A stretch of DNA of 64,000 bases, taken from the NCBI GenBank assembly GCA_002506085.1, contig DAWV01000006.1, forward strand, positions 25,032-89,031, read 5' to 3'. Shown here piece by piece: positions 8,714 through 17,108 of the stretch. Position 1 is the stretch's first letter, and each line of letters starts with the position of its first letter. Source of the stretch: Methanocorpusculaceae archaeon UBA425 (GTDB taxonomy: Archaea; Halobacteriota; Methanomicrobia; Methanomicrobiales; Methanocorpusculaceae). The notes under the pieces are model-generated. The model ran no database searches. It was not told where the DNA came from and saw only the letters and a list, made by a program, of their open reading frames with translations. A program made the translations under genes and the position numbers.

Positions 8714-9468
8714 TTCTCCGGACCTTTGCCGAGAACCTGTATGTTCACAGACTTGTGCGGCAGTTGACCCATATTCCTACACACGTGGCAATAATCCAGG
8801 ACGGGAACCGCAGATATGCCAAGTCCCATGGACAGGATACTGAGTACGGGCACCGTGCCGGAGCCGAAACGACTCTGCGTGTCCTTGACTGGATGGGTGA
8901 ACTTGGGATTGTTCACACGACGTTCTATGCGTTTTCCACTGAAAACTTCAAGCGTCCGAAGGAAGAGGTTGATGAGCTTTTAGAACTTTTTATCGAAAAG
9001 TTTTCGGATATGATGGTGGATAAGCGGATTTACGATAAGGAAATTAATGTAACTGTAATCGGCGACAGGTCCCGTATTGATAAGCGGCTTCTGGATAAAA
9101 TTGAGGCAATTGAAGAAAGGACGAAAGATCATAAAAAGTTTTTTGTTCATTTTGCACTGGCATACGGGGGGAGAAATGAAATTGTTGATACAACGAAGTG
9201 CATTGTCTCAAAGGTTCGTGCCGGAGAAATATCTCCGGATTCCATCACCCCAGATCTGGTTGCCAGCCGGATGTATCCCACCGTAAAAATGCCGCCTGTC
9301 GATCTGATTATCAGAACGGCAAACGATAAGCGTACCTCAAATTTCCTTCCATGGCTTGCCAACGGCAACGAGGCGGCGGTCTGCTTCTGCGCTCCCACGT
9401 GGCCTGAATTCAGGTATGTGGATATGGTGCGGGCTCTCAGAACATATGACGAGCGGATGAAAGCATAA
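8710..9468 (+). CDS. uppS: cis-Prenyltransferase (polyprenyl diphosphate synthase), catalytic-type subunit
   Basis: The enzyme elongates an allylic diphosphate with isopentenyl units in cis configuration, giving the polyprenyl carrier used for glycosylation. The 252-residue protein has the catalytic QDGNRRYAKSHG (30-41, D31), FYAFSTENFKRP (72-83) and RTANDKRTSNF (202-212). The C-terminus, however, ends YDERMKA and lacks the RxG motif that normally closes homodimeric enzymes. A second homologue at 13913-14506 has the opposite pattern. It starts at GTG, overlapping the upstream stop, and is the third gene of the lysS operon. Confidence 0.92.
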   Translation: MILRTFAENLYVHRLVRQLTHIPTHVAIIQDGNRRYAKSHGQDTEYGHRAGAETTLRVLDWMGELGIVHTTFYAFSTENFKRPKEEVDELLELFIEKFSDMMVDKRIYDKEINVTVIGDRSRIDKRLLDKIEAIEERTKDHKKFFVHFALAYGGRNEIVDTTKCIVSKVRAGEISPDSITPDLVASRMYPTVKMPPVDLIIRTANDKRTSNFLPWLANGNEAAVCFCAPTWPEFRYVDMVRALRTYDERMKA

Positions 9469-9470
9469 CT

Positions 9471-10178
9471 TTACTTCCGCCTCATATTTCTGAGATTATT
9501 CTTCGCTTCGTCATCCACGCGGTATGACTCGATGATTTTCTGGATTGATTTATTGTAGGTGTCATCATTCAGATGGCAGTTCAAAAGATATGCATGTGAT
9601 TTCTCCGGAAACTTCACGTAACAGACTGATACTGCCCAGGCGACCGCCATTTTGACATAGTGCTCTTCTGAGGGGATTTTATCGAGTATGTTCAGGACGG
9701 AATCTATGTGTTTCTCATCCACATAATGGGAGAGAAGCATCACGACTCCGAACCTGATGAAAAATTCCCGGTCCGAGTCAATATACTGCAGGGCAAACTT
9801 CCAGAAAGTATCCGGATATTTTTCTGCAATTTTCAGTCCCATTGCAACCGAATCGCAGACAGACCAGTTGTCTATTTTCGGGATGAAATATCTCAGAGCC
9901 GGGATGATTTGTTCCGGATTCCCTTTTACATAACTGATGACAAGACCCTGAAGCATAATCTCCTCGAAAGAGTCGTCTGTCGCCTCTTTCAGATATGTCT
10001 GCCAGTCGCCATTTGCAATTTCTTTTGCCAGATTCCGGAGAATCGGGATTCTGACGCCGATGATATTCTCTGTTCCGGGAAGGAGACCGCTTGAAAACGT
10101 CCGGTATTTTGCATCCGAAAGTTGCACAAGCTCGAATTTTATGTCCCGTTTATTCGCGTGCTTTTGCGATGGCCTCAC
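9471..10178 (-). CDS. DNA alkylation repair protein, AlkD-like
   Basis: A roughly 235-residue all-helical HEAT-like repeat protein. WSVCDSVAMGLK (about 125-136) and FIRFGVVMLLSHYV (about 154-167) match the AlkD family of DNA glycosylases that excise N3- and N7-alkylpurines. There is no ATG: the start is either GTG at 10178 or TTG at 10181, both inside the end of the upstream flavodoxin-fold gene and preceded by a GGGAGGG stretch. I chose GTG. It is translationally coupled to the preceding gene. Confidence 0.82.
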   Translation of the reverse strand: MRPSQKHANKRDIKFELVQLSDAKYRTFSSGLLPGTENIIGVRIPILRNLAKEIANGDWQTYLKEATDDSFEEIMLQGLVISYVKGNPEQIIPALRYFIPKIDNWSVCDSVAMGLKIAEKYPDTFWKFALQYIDSDREFFIRFGVVMLLSHYVDEKHIDSVLNILDKIPSEEHYVKMAVAWAVSVCYVKFPEKSHAYLLNCHLNDDTYNKSIQKIIESYRVDDEAKNNLRNMRRK

Positions 10179-10752
10179 CAAGAGCCCTCCCTTTTTCGTA
10201 TGCTGCTTTCATAATATCGGGTTTATTTTCGATTTTCAAGATAGTATCCATATCGTTTTGAAGCAGCTCATCCCCGTATTTTGCATCGATGATTTCACAG
10301 TATGCTTTTGTTGTGAGGACTGGTCCTATAAACACATCCGGGGTATTCATTCCGGCGATGCAGATGAATAGTGTTCTCCGGATTTTTGCATGTTCTTTTG
10401 TGATGAAGGATTTTTTCCGGAAATATTTTGCCATGTAAAAGGGCTGGCACCGGTCCATGAAGGATTTCAGCTGTCCCGGGATTCCATAGGTCATAACGGG
10501 CGTTGCAATAATTAATCCATCAGCTTCTTTGAGCATGGTATGGTATTTGTTGACCCCGTCTTCATTGGAACAGCGGTCTTCAAACATACAACTGTAAATC
10601 TGGCTGCATCCGGCAAGATTCTCACGAGCGACGTTGATTCTCTGAACGGTACATCCGGCATCCTCCACGCCCCGGATTGCCTCCATGAGGAGTTTGTCGG
10701 TGTTCCCTCCGAGGAGATTGCTTCCAAACAGGGCAACTACGTTCTTCGTCAT
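10150..10752 (-). CDS. NADPH-dependent FMN reductase / flavodoxin-fold protein
   Basis: A roughly 200-residue flavodoxin-fold protein of the NADPH-dependent FMN reductase/iron-sulfur flavoprotein type. The FMN phosphate loop is GSNLLGGNTDKL near the N-terminus; ATPVMTYGIPGQLKSFMDR is the typical second FMN-contacting segment. Three cysteines (GCSQIYSC and RC, about residues 45-60) sit where iron-sulfur flavoproteins bind a cluster, but with wider spacing. The start is uncertain: ATG at 10752 (MTKNVVALFG) is preferred; ATG at 10764 adds four residues. It overlaps the alkD-like gene by about 29 bases. Confidence 0.8.
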   Translation of the reverse strand: MTKNVVALFGSNLLGGNTDKLLMEAIRGVEDAGCTVQRINVARENLAGCSQIYSCMFEDRCSNEDGVNKYHTMLKEADGLIIATPVMTYGIPGQLKSFMDRCQPFYMAKYFRKKSFITKEHAKIRRTLFICIAGMNTPDVFIGPVLTTKAYCEIIDAKYGDELLQNDMDTILKIENKPDIMKAAYEKGRALGEAIAKARE

Positions 10753-10839
10753 AGGTGAATACATGGGTTCTATTCTCTTAAATGTGTGCTTCGATGCATA
10801 GGCTAATCATCTCTCCGGTTAATATTCGGTTGAATAAAA

Positions 10840-11217
10840 ATGCCAAGTGATGATAAAAAAAGTACCTGCGGATGTCATGGAAAAATGCGTGACCTAGAAC
10901 ACAATATCGGGCATGTCCCCGTGTTTTTCAAGGAAATGGCAGAATCCGATCCTCTGATGCATGATGCCGTGCTGAAACTTGATAATTATATCTGGTCGGA
11001 TGGTTCTCTGACCCGGAAAAACAAAAAACTCATTGCTATCGGAATTGCTGCGGCGATGAGAGATGACCATGCTCTTCGTGCACAGTTGGCTGGAGCTCAA
11101 ATGGTGGGAGTTACTGCGGAAGAGGTCGAAGAGGCATTACGTGTCGCATTTATGCTCTCGGGTATGCCGTCATATGTTTATGGAAAACAGGTAGCAAAGT
11201 CTGTTTTCCACGACTGA
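10840..11217 (+). CDS. Carboxymuconolactone decarboxylase (AhpD-like) family protein lacking the CxxC pair
   Basis: A 125-residue protein with the all-helical CMD/AhpD layout (TRKNKKLIAIGIAAAMRDDH, then AEEVEEALRVAFMLSG). In redox-active relatives a CxxC(H) pair follows the first core helix; here that position reads MRDDHA, so thiol peroxidase activity is not expected from the usual mechanism. Cysteines occur instead at the extreme N-terminus as CGCHGK, which could bind metal or act in their place. It is a single gene, divergent from the FMN reductase-like gene. Confidence 0.82.
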   Translation: MPSDDKKSTCGCHGKMRDLEHNIGHVPVFFKEMAESDPLMHDAVLKLDNYIWSDGSLTRKNKKLIAIGIAAAMRDDHALRAQLAGAQMVGVTAEEVEEALRVAFMLSGMPSYVYGKQVAKSVFHD

Positions 11218-11270
11218 AGTTCTATCCCCACCCATTTATTTTATCGTATTCCACGTTGCATCGTTAAGCA

Positions 11271-12035
11271 ATGATTCTATCTCTGCCGCTTGCAATCTCG
11301 TCAATCGTTGTTCTGGCGACATTTCTCTATGCATCCTGGCAGGATCTGAAGACCCGTACCATCTATGCGGTGACATGGTATCCGGCAGCAGTAATCTGCG
11401 GAATTTGCACAGTTTGGTTCTGGTTCCAGTATTATCCTACCCCCGGAGCACTCTATATCTTCTTCACGTCTATTCTGGTCACATTTCTGATTGGTATATT
11501 CACGTATTTCGGGTTATTTGGTGTGGCTGACGGGAAAGCACTTATTCTCTTATCTCTCGTGGTGCCGGTGACGCCGTTTGCCGCGTGGATTTTCCCATCG
11601 CTTTCCCTGTCCACTCTTGTGAATGGAGCTGTGTTTGCATTAATCGTGCCGGTAGTCTTCCTTGTGATGAATCTTGTTTTGAAAAACAGGGCGCCTTTCT
11701 GGCTGATGTGTTCCGGAAAACCGGTTCCGGGAGAGTCGCTTACCAAATATTTCGGGTTTATATCCGAGGAAATCACGGAAGAAAACGGAGTAATTTCCAG
11801 AAAGTTCTGCCGTGCCCACAGTTCAATCAGTGCTCTAAGAAACCAGTCGGATTTGTCGATTAGAAATCTGCGTGAAAATCCAACCAGGTATGCCGCAAAA
11901 CTTGCCCTGTATGCAAAAGCAGGAAATGTCTGGATTTCCTACGGGGTTCCGTTTATGATTCCGATTACCCTTGGATATGTGTTCGCCCTTTGCGGTTTTT
12001 CATTTGTGGATATTCTTCTTATGATTCTTCTGTGA
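11271..12035 (+). CDS. A24-family prepilin/preflagellin peptidase
   Basis: A 254-residue membrane aspartyl protease that cleaves class III signal peptides of archaeal pilins or archaellins. Both catalytic aspartates are visible: D25 in WQDLKTR and D87 in GVADGKAL, the GxGD-type motif. About six membrane segments surround a cytosolic loop (roughly 140-205), which is larger than in bacterial enzymes and is seen in archaeal FlaK/EppA-like members. A plausible client in this window is the pilin-like protein at 21176-22381. Confidence 0.85.
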   Translation: MILSLPLAISSIVVLATFLYASWQDLKTRTIYAVTWYPAAVICGICTVWFWFQYYPTPGALYIFFTSILVTFLIGIFTYFGLFGVADGKALILLSLVVPVTPFAAWIFPSLSLSTLVNGAVFALIVPVVFLVMNLVLKNRAPFWLMCSGKPVPGESLTKYFGFISEEITEENGVISRKFCRAHSSISALRNQSDLSIRNLRENPTRYAAKLALYAKAGNVWISYGVPFMIPITLGYVFALCGFSFVDILLMILL

Positions 12036-12120
12036 GCGGGTCGCCGGATTTCCGGTGACCTTACAGAACGGGATTTTTTCCTTGAGACCGGATGCAGGAA
12101 ACCTTAATGGAAAGCAGAAT

Positions 12121-13206
12121 TCAGAGAAGATGGTAGAGTGTGTCCCTCTGACGAAGAGTTCTGCCGATATCGCCGCACATCCTGCCCATATCTTCCGGAC
12201 TGAAATAATCCGCTTCTTCTCCGGCACCCGCTGTTCTCGAAAGAGAGTCCACGAACATCGTCCCGCCGACATCGTTTCCTCCTGCCATAAGACAGAGTTG
12301 TGTCATCTTCTGTCCTATCTTTGACCAGGGGACCTGGATATTTTCGATGTTATCGAGAAAGAGACGTGAAACGGCAACCAGCAGGACATCCTCCCGCCCG
12401 GTTGCATCGTGCGTCACGAGACCTGCCCTTTCGAGAGGTGTGTTTTTGTGCAGAAAAGAAAGCGGCACAAGTTCGGTAAACACATTGCATTCATCCTGCA
12501 TGTCGCGGAGAATGGATAAATGCCGGGCTTTATCCTCCGGTGTTTCCACAGACCCGTACATGATGGTGGACGTTGCCTTTAATCCGACTTCCGATGCCTC
12601 TTTGATAATCCTGACCCATTCCGAGGTTGAAAGCTTTTTTTCGCAGATAATTTTCCGGACGCTGTCTACGAGAATTTCGGCGGCAGTTCCCTGAACCGAG
12701 CCGAGTCCGGCATCTTTCAGCCGGATGAGCGCCTCTTTTGTAGTAATGCCGCTTCTCTTTGCTGCATACAAAATCTCATCAGGACTGCATCCATGCACAT
12801 GAACGCCCGGAATCACTTCGTGGAAGGTCCGAATCATCTTTTCGTAATTATCAAGAGTGAAATCAGGGTGAATTCCTGAAAGATAACAGACCTCGGTCAC
12901 ATTCTTTGCGAGAGCATCTCTGGTGTGTTCCCGGAACTCCTCATCGGTAAAACAGAACGCTTCCGGGTCGCTGGCTTTTCGCCCGAATGCACACAGACCA
13001 CACCGGTTTTTGCAGATGTTCGTCATGTGGATGTTCATATTTCTGACATATGTGACCACATCCCCTTTTTTTCTTTCACGCAGAATGTCTGCGGCCTCCG
13101 CAACTTTCCAGATATCCCGGTTGTTTACTTTGAACAGGAATGCAGCTTCTTCCCCGGTGAGCCGCGCTCCCCCGAGGACATTTTCCAGAATGGTGGTTAT
13201 GTTCAT
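12121..13206 (-). CDS. cofH: CofH: 5-amino-6-(D-ribitylamino)uracil-tyrosine 4-hydroxyphenyl transferase
   Basis: The product is a radical SAM enzyme of coenzyme F420 biosynthesis that joins a tyrosine-derived fragment to 5-amino-6-ribitylaminouracil, acting with CofG to form the Fo chromophore. The 361-residue protein has C65, C69 and C72 (CKNRCGLC) for the [4Fe-4S] cluster and the CofH/MqnE-type segments YLSGIHPDF and GSVQGTAAEIL. No cofG is present in this window. Its ATG overlaps the stop of the upstream signal peptidase gene (ATGA). Confidence 0.9.
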   Translation of the reverse strand: MNITTILENVLGGARLTGEEAAFLFKVNNRDIWKVAEAADILRERKKGDVVTYVRNMNIHMTNICKNRCGLCAFGRKASDPEAFCFTDEEFREHTRDALAKNVTEVCYLSGIHPDFTLDNYEKMIRTFHEVIPGVHVHGCSPDEILYAAKRSGITTKEALIRLKDAGLGSVQGTAAEILVDSVRKIICEKKLSTSEWVRIIKEASEVGLKATSTIMYGSVETPEDKARHLSILRDMQDECNVFTELVPLSFLHKNTPLERAGLVTHDATGREDVLLVAVSRLFLDNIENIQVPWSKIGQKMTQLCLMAGGNDVGGTMFVDSLSRTAGAGEEADYFSPEDMGRMCGDIGRTLRQRDTLYHLL

Positions 13207-13856
13207 CTTTTCTTACCTGTTTTCGTACTCATTTCCTTTTCGGAATCTTTGTTTTTCTTCAGTCTTCTGCCGACGAGTTCAATTATGATAAGAATTACTA
13301 TCACAATCAGGGTAGCTTCAAAAATGTGAAGGGGTACAAGACCGATCAGCGGAATTGCAAACAGGGCTTTTCCGACAATCCACTCATCTTTTACCGGCTG
13401 CATTCCTGCATTCTGGTCATAGAGTTCATTGTTATCACCTTTGGTAATATATCCCGCGTGTGCCGCATCGCCGGTGAATCCTGCCAGTTCGGCGGTGGAC
13501 GCATTAATCCACGTAATTGCCCGGTGAATAATCGGTGTTACACCGGTCTCTCCATTTGGCTGATAGACAATAACGTCACCATATCCCCCAAACGAAATTT
13601 TTCCTGAAGAGGCAGCCTCAACTGCGGTCATGAATCCATCATATCTGTTCTCCTCAACAACAAATACGAGATCGCCGATATTCATATTCGGGACCATACT
13701 CTCGGATTCAACAGCAACAAGAGCCGGCCATGTGCCGGATACGCCAAACAAAACCGCTCCTATTACGGCAACTATGATTAAAACAATCAGAATATCCCGG
13801 ATGAGATTTATTATCGGGTTCTTCGATACTGGTATTTTCGGAATGGAAGGTAACAT
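13203..13856 (-). CDS. Signal peptidase I, archaeal (S26B) type
   Basis: A 217-residue membrane protease that removes signal peptides from secreted proteins. An N-terminal membrane anchor (22-42) precedes the catalytic Ser in SESM (S53), the His that replaces the bacterial Lys (HRAI, H111) and an Asp in KGDNN (D141), the archaeal/ER-type Ser-His-Asp set. A second hydrophobic span (165-195) and a lysine-rich tail follow. It is translationally coupled to cofH, a pairing without obvious functional logic. Confidence 0.92.
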   Translation of the reverse strand: MLPSIPKIPVSKNPIINLIRDILIVLIIVAVIGAVLFGVSGTWPALVAVESESMVPNMNIGDLVFVVEENRYDGFMTAVEAASSGKISFGGYGDVIVYQPNGETGVTPIIHRAITWINASTAELAGFTGDAAHAGYITKGDNNELYDQNAGMQPVKDEWIVGKALFAIPLIGLVPLHIFEATLIVIVILIIIELVGRRLKKNKDSEKEMSTKTGKKR

Positions 13857-13912
13857 TATCTTAGTACCTTATTCTTTCAGGAAAGGTATAGAAGTTTCTA
13901 ATGCCGTCTATT

Positions 13913-14506
13913 TTATTTGCCGAATCTGCGGCCTCTGGACTGATAATCACGGAGCGCCCGGAGGAAATCAACTCTCCGGAACATGCTCCAGTTGATATCG
14001 GTGAAAAACAGCTCGGAGTAGACTGACTGCCAGATTAAGAAATCGGTAAGGTGGCTTCCACCTGTTTTTATGACAAAATCCGGGTTTACCTGATATGCGA
14101 GATGGGACTCTATCGTTTCTTCGGTGATGGTTTCCGGATCGATTCCTTCTTTTGCAATCTGAATTATCGCATCCGTGATCTCTTCTCTTCCCTTCTTCCC
14201 AAGAGCAATCAGGATTTCCGGCGTTCCTGTTCCGGATGTGGTATCATGATCCGGTGTACTTATGCGGACGCTCGTTTTTTTTGCCAGAGCGGCGGGATTT
14301 ATGAGTTCCTCGATTTTTTTTGCCTCAGCAGTGCTGATGTGGAAGATGATTTTTTTGATTTCCGGGAATTCTTTCGCCCACGTCACCACGTCATCGAGTT
14401 TATTTACATCGGCACGGATATCCGTATCACTGAGCATGAAACAGATCTCCTTTGGGAATGTTTTAAGATCTTCTGCAATCCAATACTCGTAGAAGCGATA
14501 AATCAT
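13913..14506 (-). CDS. Degenerate cis-prenyltransferase homologue, probable non-catalytic (NgBR-like) subunit
   Basis: A 197-residue protein whose C-terminal third is clearly a cis-prenyltransferase: NPDFVIKTGGSHLTDF (141-156), LIWQSVYSELFFTDINW, and the terminal RGRRFGK containing the RxG motif. The N-terminal part lacks the catalytic DGNRRW motif and the FSTENW-type region, and it is about 50 residues shorter than functional enzymes. This is the pattern of the accessory subunit in heteromeric enzymes (eukaryotic NgBR/Nus1; one archaeal case has been reported in Methanosarcina). The likely partner is 8710-9468. It is not a recent pseudogene: the frame is open and codon use is normal. Confidence 0.8.
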   Translation of the reverse strand: MIYRFYEYWIAEDLKTFPKEICFMLSDTDIRADVNKLDDVVTWAKEFPEIKKIIFHISTAEAKKIEELINPAALAKKTSVRISTPDHDTTSGTGTPEILIALGKKGREEITDAIIQIAKEGIDPETITEETIESHLAYQVNPDFVIKTGGSHLTDFLIWQSVYSELFFTDINWSMFRRVDFLRALRDYQSRGRRFGK

Positions 14507-14572
14507 TTATTCATATCCTATTGCTTTTTCATCCATATCAAATTCATGTATTTTTATTATTTTAGGCATCGG

Positions 14573-14587
14573 TATATATTTATATAG
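14573..14587 (+). promoter_or_regulatory. TATA box upstream of DUF2551-like gene
   Basis: TATATATTTATATAG is centred about 25 bases before the ATG at 14607, with no Shine-Dalgarno in between. This is the spacing expected for a leaderless archaeal transcript. Confidence 0.6.
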
Positions 14588-14606
14588 ATAAAACAAATTA
14601 AAAAAT

Positions 14607-14921
14607 ATGCTCTCTGCGTCAGATCTGCGAAAGGAAATAGAAAGAAGACTTCGCAGTTATCTATCCCGCGACAAATCCGGCATAAGAAAAGCTCTGTTGA
14701 GTCTCCTTATGCGGACAAAAACCATGACAGTACCACAGATTCATGAGGCCCTCTCATCAAAGTTTGAGGTTACGTATCACTCAGTAGCTTCAATGGTTGG
14801 TATTGTCGCGTCCAAACTTGGGATTCTGGCAACTCACAAAACCAAAGACGGCGCTCTCGGAGTTTATGAACTCAAGGAACAATATGCCGATATTGTTGAG
14901 CGCGTTGTTGCGTCCACATGA
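14607..14921 (+). CDS. DUF2551-like winged-helix protein
   Basis: A 104-residue basic protein with the predicted helix-rich layout of a winged-helix DNA-binding domain (TMTVPQIHEALSSKFEVTYHSVASMVGIVASKLGIL, about 38-75, in helix-turn-helix order). I associate it with DUF2551, a small methanogen family. A role as a transcription regulator is plausible but not shown. It lies divergent from the degenerate cis-prenyltransferase gene. Confidence 0.65.
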   Translation: MLSASDLRKEIERRLRSYLSRDKSGIRKALLSLLMRTKTMTVPQIHEALSSKFEVTYHSVASMVGIVASKLGILATHKTKDGALGVYELKEQYADIVERVVAST

Positions 14922-14983
14922 AACTATCCGAAAGGATAATTTCATACCAACTTTATTCAGGATAAATCACCAAGGTATAAGAA

Positions 14984-15268
14984 ATGGATAACGAACAGGG
15001 CGGACCCTCTCCTCTTTCCAGCATAAAAGTTACCGACGAGGTTATCGCATACATGGACGAACGCGGCGGGGATTTCAGGATTAGTACATCCTGCAGCGGT
15101 CCTATTCTGATGCCGATACGTGTTCGTCCGGCAAAATCATCAGATATTCCGATCAGAGCCGGCAATCATATGATTTTTATTTCCCGATACCAGATTCAGT
15201 GGATATCCGAGATTACTATGAGTATGGTTCCCCGGCTTCTTTTTGAAGACGGCGATTATGGTTTTTGA
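14984..15268 (+). CDS. Small conserved protein, HesB/IscA-like fold suspected
   Basis: A 94-residue protein. The order of elements (VTDEVIAYMDERGG, then FRISTSCSGP, then GNHMIFISRYQIQW) resembles HesB/IscA-like or CC/Se-motif proteins, in which a cysteine near the SCSGP position is functional. The similarity is weak and judged by eye. Its end overlaps the archease start by eleven bases, so it belongs to the archease-rtcB operon. An Fe-S or redox role connected with RNA ligation would be speculation. Confidence 0.55.
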   Translation: MDNEQGGPSPLSSIKVTDEVIAYMDERGGDFRISTSCSGPILMPIRVRPAKSSDIPIRAGNHMIFISRYQIQWISEITMSMVPRLLFEDGDYGF

Positions 15269-15668
15269 GGAACTGGAACATACAGCCGACGTAAGAATGA
15301 GAATTTCAGCGCCGGACCTTCCTTCGCTTTTTTCAGAAAGCGGTTTTGCACTCGCAAAAACTCTGTATGGTCCGTATCATTTTGAAACGCCTGCATATTC
15401 ATTTCCCATTGAGGCAGAGGGAAAAGACCCGGAGGAACTGATGGTAAATTTCCTATCGGAACTTTTGTTTCTTTTCGAAACCGAATATCTCGTTCCGCAG
15501 AAGATTACCATCTCCATAGACAGCTCTGTTTCCGGCACTGTTGAGGGTGTTCTTTTTGACAGGGCAAAACATGCGGGCGGTATCGGAGTAAAAGGCATTT
15601 CCTATTCCGGGATGTCGCTCGCGAAAACAGATACAGGATATGAACTGATAATTATTTTTGACATCTGA
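15258..15668 (+). CDS. Archease, RtcB activator
   Basis: A 136-residue archease that accelerates guanylylation of the RNA ligase RtcB and lets it turn over repeatedly. It starts FEELEHTADVRMRI, matching the family signature (LEHTADV with the metal-binding Asp), and has a second acidic site at the C-terminus (IIIFDI). I set the start at the ATG at 15258 rather than the in-frame TTG at 15243, because the family begins close to this motif. It lies directly upstream of rtcB, separated by six bases. Confidence 0.92.
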   Translation: MVFEELEHTADVRMRISAPDLPSLFSESGFALAKTLYGPYHFETPAYSFPIEAEGKDPEELMVNFLSELLFLFETEYLVPQKITISIDSSVSGTVEGVLFDRAKHAGGIGVKGISYSGMSLAKTDTGYELIIIFDI

Positions 15669-15674
15669 ACAACC

Positions 15675-17108
15675 ATGAACAGCCAGATACAGCAGATTAC
15701 TAAAACAGAGTGGGAGATTCCGATAGGTTTTGTTCCCGGGATGCGGGTTCCGGGGCGTTTTTTCCTTTCGGAGAACCTTGCGGAAAATATTGAGGACGGA
15801 GCTCTTACCCAGCTCGCCAATGTAGCAACGCTTCCGGGCATTATCCGGTATTCGTTTGGTATGCCGGATATTCACTGGGGATACGGATTCCCCATTGGCG
15901 GTGTCGCCGCATTCAATGCGGAGACGGGTATTATATCCCCGGGCGGAGTGGGCTTTGATATTAACTGCGGGGTGAGAATGATTACGACCCCTCTCCATAT
16001 TTCAGATATTCCCGATATGAAAGGTCTCATTGAAAATCTCTTTGATTCCGTACCAACCGGTGTCGGATCAAAGAGTCCTCTCCGCTTATCCCAGAGTAAT
16101 CTCTCACTCATGCTTGAGGAGGGGGCAAAGAACGCGGTAGATATGGGATATGGAATGGAGAGTGACATTCGCCGGTGTGAGGAGAACGGTGCGATGAAAG
16201 GCGCACTCCCCGAGCACGTCAGCAAAAAAGCCAGACAGCGCGGAATTCCCCAGTGCGGGACGCTTGGTTCAGGAAATCATTTCCTGGAAGTCCAGGTCAT
16301 TGATAATATCATGGATGCCTCGGCAGCAAAAACGTTTGGCGTGTCAGAAGGGCAGATTTGTGTGATGATTCACTGCGGTTCGCGGGGTCTCGGGCATCAG
16401 GTATGTACCGATCATCTTCAGATTCTGGAATCGGCAACGAAAAAATACGGAATCGAACTTCCTGACCGGCAGCTTGCCTGTGCTCCGCTCTCATCTCCGG
16501 AAGGGGAGGCATACTTCGGAGCGATGGCAGCTTCAGCCAATTATGCCTGGGCAAACCGTCAGATTATTACTCATATCGTGAGAGAACTTTTCACGAAAAA
16601 ATTCGGCATCTCCTATGAGGATATGCCTCTCATCTACGATGTTGCCCATAACGTGGCAAAATGGGAGGAACATGATGTGGACGGGAGCCGGCAGACTGTC
16701 TGTGTCCACCGGAAAGGAGCTACGCGGGCTTTTGGTCCGGGTCGTGTTGAAATCCCCCAGGAGTATCGTGCCTGCGGCCAGCCGGTATTAATCCCCGGCA
16801 GTATGGGGACTCCGTCTTATCTTCTTGCGGGAACACAAGGTGCCATGGAAAAAACATTCGGAAGTACCTGTCATGGTTCGGGCAGAGTTCAGAGCAGATC
16901 TTCCGCGAAGAGGAGTCAGACCGGGGAAGAGGTTGCCGAAGCTCTATTAAAGCGCGGCATTATCGTTCGTGCGCCAAATCCGGCTGCAATCGCGGAAGAA
17001 GCCCCTGAAGTCTATAAATCCAGCAGTGAAGTCGTCCAGACTGTCCACGATGCCGGCATTTCGCGGATTGTGGCACGTCTGAGACCGCTTGGAGTGATTA
17101 AAGGATGA
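15675..17108 (+). CDS. rtcB: tRNA-splicing ligase RtcB
   Basis: A 477-residue GTP-dependent RNA ligase that joins 2',3'-cyclic phosphate and 5'-OH ends during tRNA exon ligation. The metal-binding site includes D95 and C98 in GVGFDINCGVRM; further signatures are HCGSRGLGHQ, HNVAKWE, HRKGATRAFGPG (guanylylated His region) and PGSMGTPSYLLAGT. There is no intein, although archaeal rtcB genes often carry one. It is the core of an operon with archease upstream and a GATase-like gene downstream, overlapping by four bases (ATGA). Confidence 0.97.
   Translation: MNSQIQQITKTEWEIPIGFVPGMRVPGRFFLSENLAENIEDGALTQLANVATLPGIIRYSFGMPDIHWGYGFPIGGVAAFNAETGIISPGGVGFDINCGVRMITTPLHISDIPDMKGLIENLFDSVPTGVGSKSPLRLSQSNLSLMLEEGAKNAVDMGYGMESDIRRCEENGAMKGALPEHVSKKARQRGIPQCGTLGSGNHFLEVQVIDNIMDASAAKTFGVSEGQICVMIHCGSRGLGHQVCTDHLQILESATKKYGIELPDRQLACAPLSSPEGEAYFGAMAASANYAWANRQIITHIVRELFTKKFGISYEDMPLIYDVAHNVAKWEEHDVDGSRQTVCVHRKGATRAFGPGRVEIPQEYRACGQPVLIPGSMGTPSYLLAGTQGAMEKTFGSTCHGSGRVQSRSSAKRSQTGEEVAEALLKRGIIVRAPNPAAIAEEAPEVYKSSSEVVQTVHDAGISRIVARLRPLGVIKG

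Noticed and set aside
13913..14506. cis-Prenyltransferase pseudogene
   Set aside because: The frame is fully open, the C-terminal motifs are well conserved and its losses mirror those of the other homologue, which fits a functional accessory subunit.
15675..17108. Intein in rtcB
   Set aside because: The length (477 residues) and uninterrupted motifs show no insertion.
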